Origin: Nageia nagi
Taxonomy: Eukaryota; Pinophyta
Direction: 5' to 3'
Length of the DNA stretch: 64,000 nucleotides
Assembly (NCBI GenBank): GCA_050084985.1
Contig: JBITNC010000001.1
Span: 207,886,001 to 207,950,000 of the forward strand
Of this stretch, positions 50,721-60,968 are shown piece by piece. Below the pieces are notes generated by a model. That model was not told the DNA's origin. It saw nothing but the letters and a program-made list of their open reading frames with translations, and did not search any database. Within the stretch, counting starts at the first letter, position 1, and every line of letters starts with the position of its first letter. The position numbers and the translations under genes were made by a program.

Positions 50721-50750
50721 AATTATCAACCACATTTTTGGTTGATAATT
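50721..50750 (+). other. Perfect 12-bp hairpin beside the D polypurine tract
   Basis: AATTATCAACCA (50721-50732) and TGGTTGATAATT (50739-50750) are exact inverted repeats around the 6-base loop CATTTT. The hairpin ends one base before the polypurine tract. It could structure the RNA near the plus-strand priming site; that role is inference. Confidence 0.85.
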
Positions 50751-50751
50751 C

Positions 50752-50765
50752 AAAAAGGGGCAAAA
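50752..50765 (+). promoter_or_regulatory. Polypurine tract of element D
   Basis: AAAAAGGGGCAAAA lies directly before the 3' LTR start TGTAGACACC. Confidence 0.85.
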
Positions 50766-51613
50766 TGTAGACACCTAAAAATATCCCCTTGTTAAATGGT
50801 AAACATTGGAATAATCATAACTCTTTATACAAGCCTCAAACAAGCCTAAAAACTCCATTATTGGATAGCTCTCATTGAGTACATGCAAAATGAGTGGTCA
50901 CATGACCCCTTTTCAGTAAAAATTGACTATTTGGCAATCATTTTAATATTGTTATAAAAATTGAAAACTAGTCACCAGCGACCCAAAACAAACGTCGACA
51001 TTTTAGGATGGTCATCAACATCTACCTAGTAATCATCGGTGACTCTATAACAATCGAATAGAAACCAAAATAGTGAGAGAAAATTGAAATATTTCATTTT
51101 TCCAAGATGATGTGGATAGAGGGGGTCAGTTACGACCTACAGTGGCCTTTCACTTCCTCTTACCAGCCTTGGAACATCTCACCCAAAATCTATAAATACA
51201 AGTTAATACAAAGCAAAAGAAAGAGAATATTGGCCCAATTTTGAAGTAGGGTAATGCTACCAAAATCTTGTGAGCTCATACCTTTTATTTTTTTATGCTA
51301 GATTCAATTTAATACATGTCATACATAGATGCTTTGATGTTATTATCTTTTGCATGTGTGTAGGATTTACAGGTTGTTCATATCAAGGAGAGAAGCAAGC
51401 AAATCAAAACAATGAAGATCTAATACCTTCATTTTGGCAAATGGCATTTGTAAAAGTCCCTTCCAAGGGCAAATTGTAGTTTGAGCTGAAAATCAATATC
51501 TATTTACAATTACAACATTTCTACTTATTTTACATAATTTGAGGTTCAGTGAAGATTGAAGAATAATTGTATTTTATGTTATTCTACATTCCAGATCTAT
51601 TTTCACTGCAACA
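50766..51613 (+). repeat. Element D 3' LTR
   Basis: It aligns with 40239-41084 from TGTAGACACC to CACTGCAACA, with about 40 differences by eye. Most are C-to-T or G-to-A at sites that are CG or C-rich in the 5' copy. Confidence 0.95.
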
Positions 51614-51618
51614 TAATG
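51614..51618. repeat. Target-site duplication of D, right copy (TAATG)
   Basis: TAATG corresponds to CAATG at 40234-40238 with one C-to-T change. Confidence 0.8.
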
Positions 51619-52620
51619 AGATATGGTCTTTAATGTTGAACTGCATGAATGATGGCAAGCATTTCTTTTTCATAAGTGGATTTACCCAAATTTTTACTAG
51701 AGAGTGCTCTACTAGTGAATGCTAAGGGATGCCCCTCCTACATTAATACTACCCTAATTCCTACTCCATAAGCATCACTTTCTATCACAAAGGTTTTAGA
51801 AAAATTTGGCATTGCTAATATTGGGGTGGTACACATCACCTCTTTAAGCTTAAGGAAAGCTACCTCAACTTGAGGGAACCATTGGAATGCATTCTTTTTC
51901 AACAACATAGTTAGAGGTGTTGTAATCTTACCATAATCCTTCACAAATTTCCTATAACAACTTGTCAACCCCAAGAATCCTTAGAGACTTTTCAAAGATG
52001 TAGGAATAGACTAGTTTAGCATGTTAGTAATCTTTTATGAATCCACCTTAACTCCCTTTTTGGATATAATATGGCCTAAGCAGTCAATTTCCCTCTTGCC
52101 AAATGAACATTTTGATTTTTTTACATATAGATAGTTTTCCTTCAAAATTTGTAAGGTTTGGTCAAAATGTGCCATATGTTCTTGCCATGTCTTATAGTAG
52201 ATCAAGATATCATCAAAAAAAACTAAAATGAACATTTTAAGGAATGGACAAAACACATAATTCATAGTACTTTGAAATGTGGATGGAGCATTTGTGAAGC
52301 CAAAAGGCACGACCAAGAACTTATAATGGCCCTCATGGGTGAAAAATGTAGTTTTTAGTATATCCTCCTCCTTGAGGTAGATTTGGTGATACCTAGATCA
52401 TAGGTTCAACTTGGAAAAATATCTTTCCCCATGTAGTTCATACAATAATTCATCAATGATTGATATGGAAAATTTATCCTTGATGGTAATTTTGTTGAGG
52501 GCCTTGAAATCCACACACATACACTATGAACCATCTTTCTTATGAACCAATATAATTGGAAAAGAATATGGGCTTATGTTAGGTCAGATTACTCCTGCAT
52601 TCAACAATTCCTTAACCAAT
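51619..52620 (-). pseudogene. Element C reverse transcriptase and start of RNase H
   Basis: The minus strand reads [63 protein letters not shown] and VFFDDILIYYKTWQEHMAHF. FFDD, near 52203-52223, replaces the usual YIDD or FIDD. Next come YLYVKKSKCSFGKREIDCLG, HIISKKGVKVD and, from 51974, the RNase H lead-in GLTSCYRKFVKDYGKITTPL, with PNFSKTFVIESDAYGVGI. The region ends at the D insertion and continues at 40238. Confidence 0.9.
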
Positions 52621-52989
52621 TTTTCAATTTTATTTTTTTGTAAACAAGGATATTGATAAGGATGAATTTTTGGTGGGTGACTTCTTAGCACCAATTAGAT
52701 AACATGATCATGTGATCACTAGGGTGGGAAGCCCATTGGTTCCTTAAAGGCACTTGCATGCTTACTTAAGATGGGTTGTAGATCCTTAGACTCTATGACT
52801 TTAGATTAAATGATTGATAAAGAGTATAACTATGCTAGCATCCACTTTCAATTTTTTCACAGGATCTTTTCCATGTGATGTGAGCTCATAGTTTGTACAA
52901 GTACACCCTATAATCCCTTAAGAGTATGCTTTTGTTCATCTATCTTGAAGGTCATCCATAGCTCTGCAAAATTTTGCTACATAATACCC

Positions 52990-53360
52990 AAAGTCCTCAA
53001 CCATTATACCCCTAAAACTATATCACATCCCCTAAGTGGTAAAGCATACATGTTGCTTTTCAAAGTATAGTGGTCCATGCTCAATTTGACATTTTGACAT
53101 GTGCCTTTACATGCTATTTTTCCTCCATTACCAACCATAACCTCAGAATTATTTTTAGGGTGGATTTAATAGTTAGCAACCTTAGCCACCCATGGGTCAA
53201 TGAAATTATGAGTACTTCCTGAATCCAATAATATTATGAGAGGGTTCTTTTTAAAAAACCTTTTGACCTTCATAGTTTTAGGGGTAGTAATTCCTACCAA
53301 TGCACTATTAGAGATAATTGGGGCCTCCTCATCTAGAATTTCATCTGTAGCCTCTTTGAG
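52990..53360 (-). pseudogene. Element C protease
   Basis: The minus strand near 53240-53190 reads IILLDSGSTHNFIDPWVAKV, an intact D-S-G retropepsin loop. Further down, KLSMDHYTLKSNMYALPLRG and CDIVLGV-WLRTLG give the flap and the usual last block. A few stops break the frame. The region 52621-52990 between protease and reverse transcriptase is a decayed linker. Confidence 0.85.
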
Positions 53361-53399
53361 TGCACTCTAATATTCCTCCTCATTAGGAGCATCAACATC

Positions 53400-54400
53400 A
53401 AGCAAATATAACTTTTGTTGAGTATAATGATGACCAAAAATAAATTTCTCATCATAATTATAGTACAAACCCTTCTTTTGATGCTCTTCCATTTTCTCCC
53501 ACATCAACTTCTTAGTTTGCATTATGCAATTTGGTGGTGGGGCATTATGTTATTAGAGGAATGGGAAATATTATGTGTTTTTATGAATGGAAGTCTTACA
53601 TTTCATTGATGAGCATTGGCTTTATCTTTAGCAAGCTTTGCCAAAGTAATAGCATCCATCATAGTTTTGGGATTAAACATTTTGACCTTTAGTTTAATTT
53701 CTTCATTTAATCCATTGATAAAACAACTTATGAAAAATGCACCATCCAACCCCTTTGTGTGATTTTCTAATTTCTCAAATTGATTTTGGTATTCTTTGAC
53801 TATTATGGTTTGATGTAACTTGGTTAATGCCCTTGTGAAATCTTTATAGTCACTAGCACCAAAATGGATCAATAATTGTTGAGTAAATTTATCCCATGAA
53901 GGAGTAAGATGCATTTTTGAGTACCAATGATGTCATTGGAGAGCCTAATGGTCCAAATGAAAAGTTACCATGCACATCTTCAAATCATTTAGAATTTGTT
54001 TCAATGTGAAATACTATCTAGACTTATAAATCCAACGAGTGGGATCATCTCCATAAAATCAAATAAAATATAATTTGGTTATGTGGGGAAGAAGGAAACC
54101 ACCTTATTGGCCTTGAAATTTATGATTATACCCCTATGGATTGCTTGACTACCTTGCTTGTTGTGAACTAGATGCATTATTGGTATGATTGAGACTTAGT
54201 TGGACACTATCACATTTACTATCAAGGGTTTGTATTTGGGTTTGTATTTGTCATATTTCTACCCTAAATGTACTGGTAAGTGTATTTTCCATTTGTTATA
54301 TCATAGTTTAAAATTTCATCATGGTAGGATCATCTTGTGCTACTATTTGGGATCTTATCATAGGTGCCATTTTTGGAAATTGCTATTTTTGAAGTTGTTA
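53400..54400 (-). pseudogene. Element C gag
   Basis: The best-kept part (53914-53603) reads LTPSWDKFTQQLLIHFGASD, YKDFTRALTKLHQTIIVKEY, QNQFEKLENHTKGLDGAFFI and SCFINGLNEEIKLKVKMFNP. This is the standard chromovirus gag capsid-like core. The N-terminal part lies at about 53920-54400 with more damage. No intact zinc knuckle was found. Between 54400 and 55130 the sequence is leader-like and non-coding. Confidence 0.85.
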
Positions 54401-55129
54401 TTTCTAGAACGTACTATTTTTAGAAATTACTATTTTTAGAAAGTGTCCAAAAAAGTGTATGGGTGTAATATATCAAAATGATCAGATAAAAAAGATGATC
54501 ATAATGGGCTAGGTCTCTCAATGATGATTTTTGGACTCTCAAAATTTTTTATGTCTATGGGTCTATCTGCTTTTGTTAACAATTATTGAAAGGGTATAAA
54601 TTTTTAGTTATTTAGCTTTGAAGTTTTTGCTACCTCTAAACTACTATTTTTGGTGGTTCTAAAAAATTGCATGTCATACATTTTGCTTTCTAAATCAAGG
54701 TTTTTATGTGAAGTAATGATTCTAGGGTAAGGATTATCTACTCTATAGGCTTGTCTAAACACCCCTCCTATCCAACTTTTGCAAGGAAAGAGGTATGAAG
54801 ATGACTTCTATAACAAGTAACTTTTTGTGGTGCACTACAGTTTATAGATAATTGACATAGTTTCAAACGTAGTTTTTATTTATAGCCTAGATAGTATCCA
54901 ATATACCTTTTGGTACATGGAGTCTGATTCCATATAGGATTTTGTTTGATGCCTAGGTATTGGTGTAGAGTTTTTTACACCTCATTTCACACATAGCTTT
55001 ATGGGCAAGTGTGCTTAGCCAAAAATGATAGATCCTCCTAGATATTTTAAAACCCTTTATCTAGGGTTTCTAACTTAGACCTCTAAGAATTTTTTTTTTA
55101 TTTTCTTGCAATAAAATGGGCCTATAAAG

Positions 55130-55143
55130 AGCTTTGATACTAG
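55130..55143 (-). promoter_or_regulatory. Primer-binding site of element C (initiator methionine type)
   Basis: The minus strand reads TAGTATCAAAGCTC, two transitions from TGGTATCAGAGC, the complement of the plant initiator-methionine tRNA end. It lies about 43 nt inside the LTR edge set by the target duplication, farther than usual. Confidence 0.6.
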
Positions 55144-55185
55144 ATGTTATGATGCTACAAATATGAAAGGGAAATATTGCAAAAA

Positions 55186-55555
55186 TGTAACAAATATCAA
55201 TTTGAAATAGGAAAATGAAAACTAATCTAGTAAAAATAATAGAGCATGTGTTGATAAATAGAACATGAAATAGCAATAATAAGTAGATAAGGATAGGATT
55301 TTACTAAATAGTAATAGAATCACAAGTTGCTTAGAGGGGGATACCTCCTTACAACTCCAAAAGTGAAAAATAATATTCAAGATCCATTTCTCCACACACT
55401 TATACCTATTTATAATATACTAACCCTAATTTTAATAGTAATGCAAAATCAAACCCTACCCTTACAATCACAATATTATGGTTTTCAATATAGGATAATA
55501 ATTTAATTAAAATACTAATACTAACACTAAAATGTTTGGATGTGGGATCTTAACA
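55186..55555 (-). repeat. Element C 5' LTR
   Basis: On the minus strand it starts TGTTAAGATCCCACATCC and ends GATATTTGTTACA. It aligns with 38339-38709 throughout. Confidence 0.9.
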
Positions 55556-55560
55556 CTCCC
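55556..55560. repeat. Target-site duplication of C, right copy (CTCCC)
   Basis: This is identical to 38334-38338. Confidence 0.85.
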
Positions 55561-56539
55561 AGTATTGTAGGGTTTGGAAATATAAGATTCAATTTTGGTA
55601 GGAATCTTAATGCAACTATCAAGTTAAAGAGGTACATAACAAGGCTGCCTAAAGTACAACTTTTAATGAGCAAGAAGCAAAGTGGGGTGAGATAACACCA
55701 TATGCTTTCAACTTTTGATCACTAATCACCATTATACATACAAGATTTCTCACAAATATCATATAAGAAAATATTTTCCAAAATGCAACACTTATCATGC
55801 AAATGTGAAATTGATAGTTAATCACTTTAAAAGAAAATAGTTTCTCTTTCTCTAAAACCCAAAGTTGTTAAAGGAAATTCTCACAAGTGAACAAGAAACT
55901 ATTAAAGATATGATAGAAACATTTCCCACCCCACTAAATGAATAGCAATGACAACACTAATATATAATCACAACTCATGAACACACACCCAAGGCTAAAT
56001 TTTCATGGGAAAGCTTCTCTTAATTCCATTTCGAGTAAAAAGTGACCCCATGAGGGGTACTTATAACATCTAAGTTTGATAATTGATGCTCTAATTTAAC
56101 AACTAGTATTTAATAAAAAGTAACTCTCATAACTGACACAATCCTAAAATATTATTTGAAATAATTGAAGGGTCACCCTAAAATATCTCTTAGAATAACT
56201 AAAGGACCAAGTTTTGATAACAACATTTGACACTACCTTAACAAATATCACATCTTTTGAAATAACTAAGGGGTTAATTTTTGATAACAATGTTTGACAT
56301 AATTAACAAACAAAATGCCCTTTTAACAACTTAAGAGCTAATGTCATTTATTATTTTCTATTCTAATAGGATAAAACATATTGAATTGATTAATTTTGAA
56401 CTCATGGGAGCTCAACTCATCCTCATAGTTCAAGTCTTACAACACCATCAACAGTAAAAAAAATAACAAATTATGCATTTGACCAAATAAAACATCATAT
56501 GTTATTCTCCTTTAGTAGTTGTTCCAAATTGATGTCAAA

Positions 56540-59500
56540 AATGCTAAAATTCTAGTATCCAAAGTTGAATAAGGCAACTTTCCGTGGTAGCTATATCTAT
56601 AGGATATTATTTGTTAGGTCCATTTTACCAATGTAGCCCCTCAATTAATCTACAAATTTCCATCATCTAACACTTCCAAGAATACATCATATAATCATTG
56701 TTAATTATTATGCCATACCTAATTAGGTTCACATCTTTGAGCTAGAGGAGTTCTTCTAATAGGTTCTTTATCTCTAATACTATTTCATCTATGTACCTAA
56801 CATACCCATCCTCTTGGAAAAATAGTATTGCAACTTTGAACTCATCCATGCATTGTTTGACTTCTACCTACAACTTAACTCTTATTCTATATAGATATCC
56901 ATATTTTTTCAAGACACATTGCAACCAATCATGATGAATGTAGAAATGGGTGGTGTAGGTCATCCTTCTTCTAGAGACATTGATTCTTCCTTCTCCATTT
57001 TTTGAATCATTTGTAAATTTTTTTTTAGCCTTCTCCAAATTTTTTGTAATCTTGTGCTTTAATGTTATCATTATCTTTTGGTGGGTTAAGAAGGATGAAT
57101 AGTCTATCCCAAGCTTATGAGCTATCTTTAGAACTATATATATCAATTCTTATCTCTTATGATTGATTATCATAGTCCAAGCTACTGATAACTTGATATA
57201 TTTTGTTCTCATCTTTACTATCTCTATTTCTTTTACAATCTTATTCTTTTTGGCTAACTACTTTCTAAGATATTTAAGCTCATGCTCTCTCTTCAAACCT
57301 ATATTTTCAATTAAGGAGGTTGTATTATGGAGTACATATTTGTAACCTTACCAATAAACTTTCTCTTTTATTCCCATGGTTTCAATATTCATCTCCTCTT
57401 GACCTTTGGGATGCTTCTTCTTTGATAATATTCTATCTATTTTCATCCCATCTTCTCTCATCATGGGGAAGAATTCCATCCCATATGTTGCTTCTTCTAC
57501 TTGGGTTTTGGTTTCTTGATCTCCCTCCACTACATATTTGTGAGATTCTTTCATCCTAGCCATATAAGAATTCATAGCAAAATTCTAGTCCTATTTCTCA
57601 CTTTCTAGGATTTTGTAAATTGTAGGAGTTTACATATCTACATTTGGAACCTATATTATTTCAATCATTTCTTAAGGTATAATAAAAAACTATCTATAAT
57701 TTTTCATTAAGGATTCAACTTGTTCCTATTGCTATTTCACTATCTTCTTCCCTAATTTCCCCTAATTCTCCAATGCTTTTCTTGTTTTCCTCTATTCTTC
57801 TCTCTCTTCACCTTCATAATCTCCATCCCTATCATCTCTTGCTATTCCATACTTTTTGATCTAAAGAGTATGTCTTTTGTGATAGGTCCTTTTACTCTCC
57901 TTATGTTGTGAGGAGGAATTCTTCTCTTTGTAGGTGTGTGAGCAAGTGGAAGAAGAGGGAGGATATATGGGAAATGACATCACTAATTCTTGAACTTCTT
58001 CTACATAAACTTTTTCAATAATAGTGATCTTTTCATCATCAAAAGAGGAATGTTAAAGCTAATTAATAAATTTCCAAAGTAAATAGAGTGCCTTGAATTA
58101 TTTGTTCCACCATTCTCTTAGGAGGAGTATTACCACTTCTTTCTTCATTTCTATTGGATTTTCCACTTATGTTCTCTCCCAAACCACTAGTCTCTAAATT
58201 GCTAGTTCTTGAAAATTTGGACCTAGAACTGCTAGTTCTAGAGTCATTTGATATAGAAATTCCACTAGATCTTGAATTGTTCTCAAAATATAAGCTATTA
58301 GAAGTGCTACTACTATTTTTTGAATCACTCTTTTTGTTAGCTTTGGGAGAGCTCCTACTATCATTACTCTCTCCTATGACAAATTCTCCTTCCTCTATAT
58401 CCATTGCTTCATCATTTGAAGAAATTCTAGAGTGATATTCTACATGAGTGGGAGGTACTATCATGAGTCTCTCCTATGACTCTCCATCACTTCATCATTT
58501 GAAGGAATTCTAGAGTCATCTTCTACATGAGTGGGAGGTATTTAGTCGTGTTAAGAGAGGGCTCTTTCTTATTATATGAATGAGTGTGTTCAATGGAAAT
58601 TCAGAAATTCCATGCACCAAGATGTACTTTTTCATTTATTATACTATAACTAAAGGTATTTTAATGGAGATCTTGGATACTAGGTTGCTATGAAAGTGTG
58701 GTATTCTCTTATTCTCTCCTATGGCCATTTTGGAAATATCTCAGTTATAATTTATGAGGGCTCAAGGTTCTTTATTGCATTTATTCTTCTCAACTTTTCT
58801 ATCTCAAAATTGATTCCATTTTTCATCACCTCATCTAAATTAGGATGATTTAATAATTCTTAATGGATATTCAAGATCTCATCATCTTTCATGACATTCC
58901 TATATCTCTTAAGCAGTCTTATGGATTGATGGGTGATAGGTGTGAGATAATTTTTTGAATATAACAAGCAAAACCAATGTATCTTGTTCTACGATTTATA
59001 ATTCTAATATAAATAAGTATCTAAAAACTCATAAAGATAGATATCCTTAGCTATTGATTGCACTTCTTTCCATCTATTGTAGGAGTATTTGCTAATAAGA
59101 ATAGGGAGATTAAAGGTGGCATCTTTCTTTTTCCATACATTATTGCATAAGTACAAGAATTGCCTATATAATTCCATTATTATCAATTTGTTATCTACAT
59201 AATGGGGTAATAGGATTGGTAGTACTTAAGAGACATACACCTATATGCAAGTTGCACTACTAATTTCCAAAAGCAAATATCCATATGGTCTAATGGTCTA
59301 ATATGAATAAGTAGAGACTCTACCAATAGTCAAATTTCCCTTTATGTCTCTCAAAATTAGGTACTCCCACCCATCTATTTTCATTATATAATATTACCAT
59401 CAATATGGGTACCAAAATTTGGGATAACAACACCATATTACATTGGTGGGATTCAATAATTTCTCTATATCACCATTGGAAAAGATCGAATTTTTCCCAT

Positions 59501-60353
59501 TTAGGAGAAGATATAAGTATTCATGTAGAATTTCTTATTTTCTCCAATTTGCATTAACTATTCACTCAACACATCACTAAGGATCCTATTCCACCTAACC
59601 TTATTACCCAATCTTATTTGGTAAATGATGTTAATGAATTCAATCCTAAATTTAGAATCATTTGGCTGCTTGATGATTCTACTCAAAAGATTGATAATAT
59701 GAGCTATAATGTTGTGCAAATATGTTCTAGGATTATTGGTCAATTTGGATTTGATATAGTACCAATAATCATCATGAAACCACTACTTAAGTAACTTTGA
59801 GGGTTTTCTAGGCTTTGAGAGAAGGATATAAAATCTTTCATTATGCAAACTATCCCTGCATAGGAGATTTTAAATGCTTCTTTGATCCCTTTCATATAAA
59901 AATACATGATTTTTTGGCCTATTGTATCAAAGAGGACCCTTTTGATAAATTACATCTCTTTCCAACCTCCCTGTACACCTCTTGGAATGGAGAGATAGTA
60001 AGGATAATGAATAATTATTATGTTAAATAATTCATATTTATAAATTACTTATTAGGATAAGGCAATTTTATCTAACTTCACAATTACCTCCAAAGTTTTG
60101 TCAATACTAGTATGAGAACAATCCATTTCTATGATGGTAATCAAACTATTTTTTAAGTCTCCTTTAGAGAAAGAAAATTTTTACCATCCTTATCAAAATT
60201 GATCAAGGTATCCCTCATTGAATGTTTCAAACAAGGAGTAATTGATATTTGAAAGTCATACCTATCAAACTTGGGTTTAATTGGCTTATTTTCCTTATTC
60301 TTTTGGTTCATCCCTTTACTTTCCATTTTAAATGTTCTCACTTGATGTTCCAT
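56540..60353 (-). pseudogene. Unknown long ORF inside giant LTR, copy B
   Basis: On the minus strand from MEHQVRTFKMESKGMNQ at 60353 a frame of about 1,250 codons is recognisable in six larger open pieces. An N-terminal part has KPKFDRYDFQISITP and LINFDKDG. A conserved central domain (59743-59004) has FRIEFINIIYQIRLGNKV, RWNRILSDVLSE and FLYLCNNVWKKKDATFNLPI. A Ser/Asn-rich linker with an acidic start (58464-58063) comes next. A charged C-terminal half has EATYGMEFFPMMREDGMKID and REHELKYLRK, a probable coiled coil, ending near 56545. It lies in sense with E gag-pol. I do not recognise the family, and a structural or regulatory role cannot be judged. Confidence 0.55.
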
Positions 60354-60960
60354 CCTTAAGATGTGAATATACCAATTATAAGAAAGATAAGGTTAACCCT
60401 AGTCTAAAGTGGAAGAGTAATATAGGGATAAATTGGGTGAAGAAAATGGTGTGAAAACAAACCATTTTTGGGTTTGGAAACCATATTTTGATAATAAGGT
60501 GGCAAACAATGGTAATGTGAATGGAAAAGAGGGTGACTTTCAACTAGGTTGCATCAAAACAAATACATGAATAAACCAAACACTTAAAATAATGTGACTA
60601 GATAAAATAGACTTTAACTTGGAAAAAAAATAAAAAATAATAAGTAAGCCACCACCTAGTATGCCTTTTAACCTTGATTTTCACTTGATGTATTCTACCT
60701 AGCTCAATGATTGAAAGGATTGTAACAAATTAGGTTACTATTTAGATATGATAATAGGTAAAAGGTAAATTAGAAAAATTAATAGAAGGCTTATTATTTA
60801 TACTATAAAATTTTCTAACTTTGAGACCTAGGTCACCTAAAATTGATAGAATGATTATTGCTTTCCCTAAAAGAAATCAATCAAAATGTAAGTGACTAGA
60901 GTGTGAATGCTTAAGAAAGTTTTTTACTTATTATAAACCCTCATGGGATAAATTATTTCC

Positions 60961-60968
60961 TTTATATA
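60961..60968 (-). promoter_or_regulatory. TATA-like box upstream of the LTR ORF (copy B)
   Basis: The minus strand reads GAAGGTATATAAAGGAAA here, about 600 bp before the ORF start. In copy A the matching place (near 29340) reads GGTACATATAGGA, a weaker version. This would make the ORF part of the R/U5 portion of the LTR. Confidence 0.4.

Larger units (their letters stand above)
40239..51613 (+). mobile_element. Element D: non-autonomous gag-protease LTR retrotransposon
   Basis: Near-identical LTRs (846 and 848 bp), a primer-binding site, a polypurine tract and a target duplication define an 11.4-kb plus-strand element inserted in element C. It encodes one long gag-protease polyprotein (42529-46343). 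The 4.4 kb from there to the polypurine tract holds no reverse transcriptase, RNase H or integrase on either strand. It is the youngest insertion here: I counted about 40 LTR differences by eye, mostly transitions. The gag type resembles Tat-lineage elements. Confidence 0.9.
38339..55555 (-). mobile_element. Element C: chromovirus (chromodomain Ty3/gypsy), split by D
   Basis: LTRs of 371 and 370 bp (38339-38709, 55186-55555), a CTCCC target duplication, a polypurine tract and a methionine-type primer site define the element on the minus strand. Without element D it is about 5.8 kb. The order is gag, protease, reverse transcriptase, RNase H, integrase, chromodomain, which is the chromovirus arrangement. 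LTRs differ at roughly 13% of sites by eye. D interrupts the RNase H. Confidence 0.9.

Noticed and set aside
55070-55276. 68-codon minus-strand frame at the C 5' LTR edge
   Set aside because: It spans the LTR boundary and primer site and has no domain.
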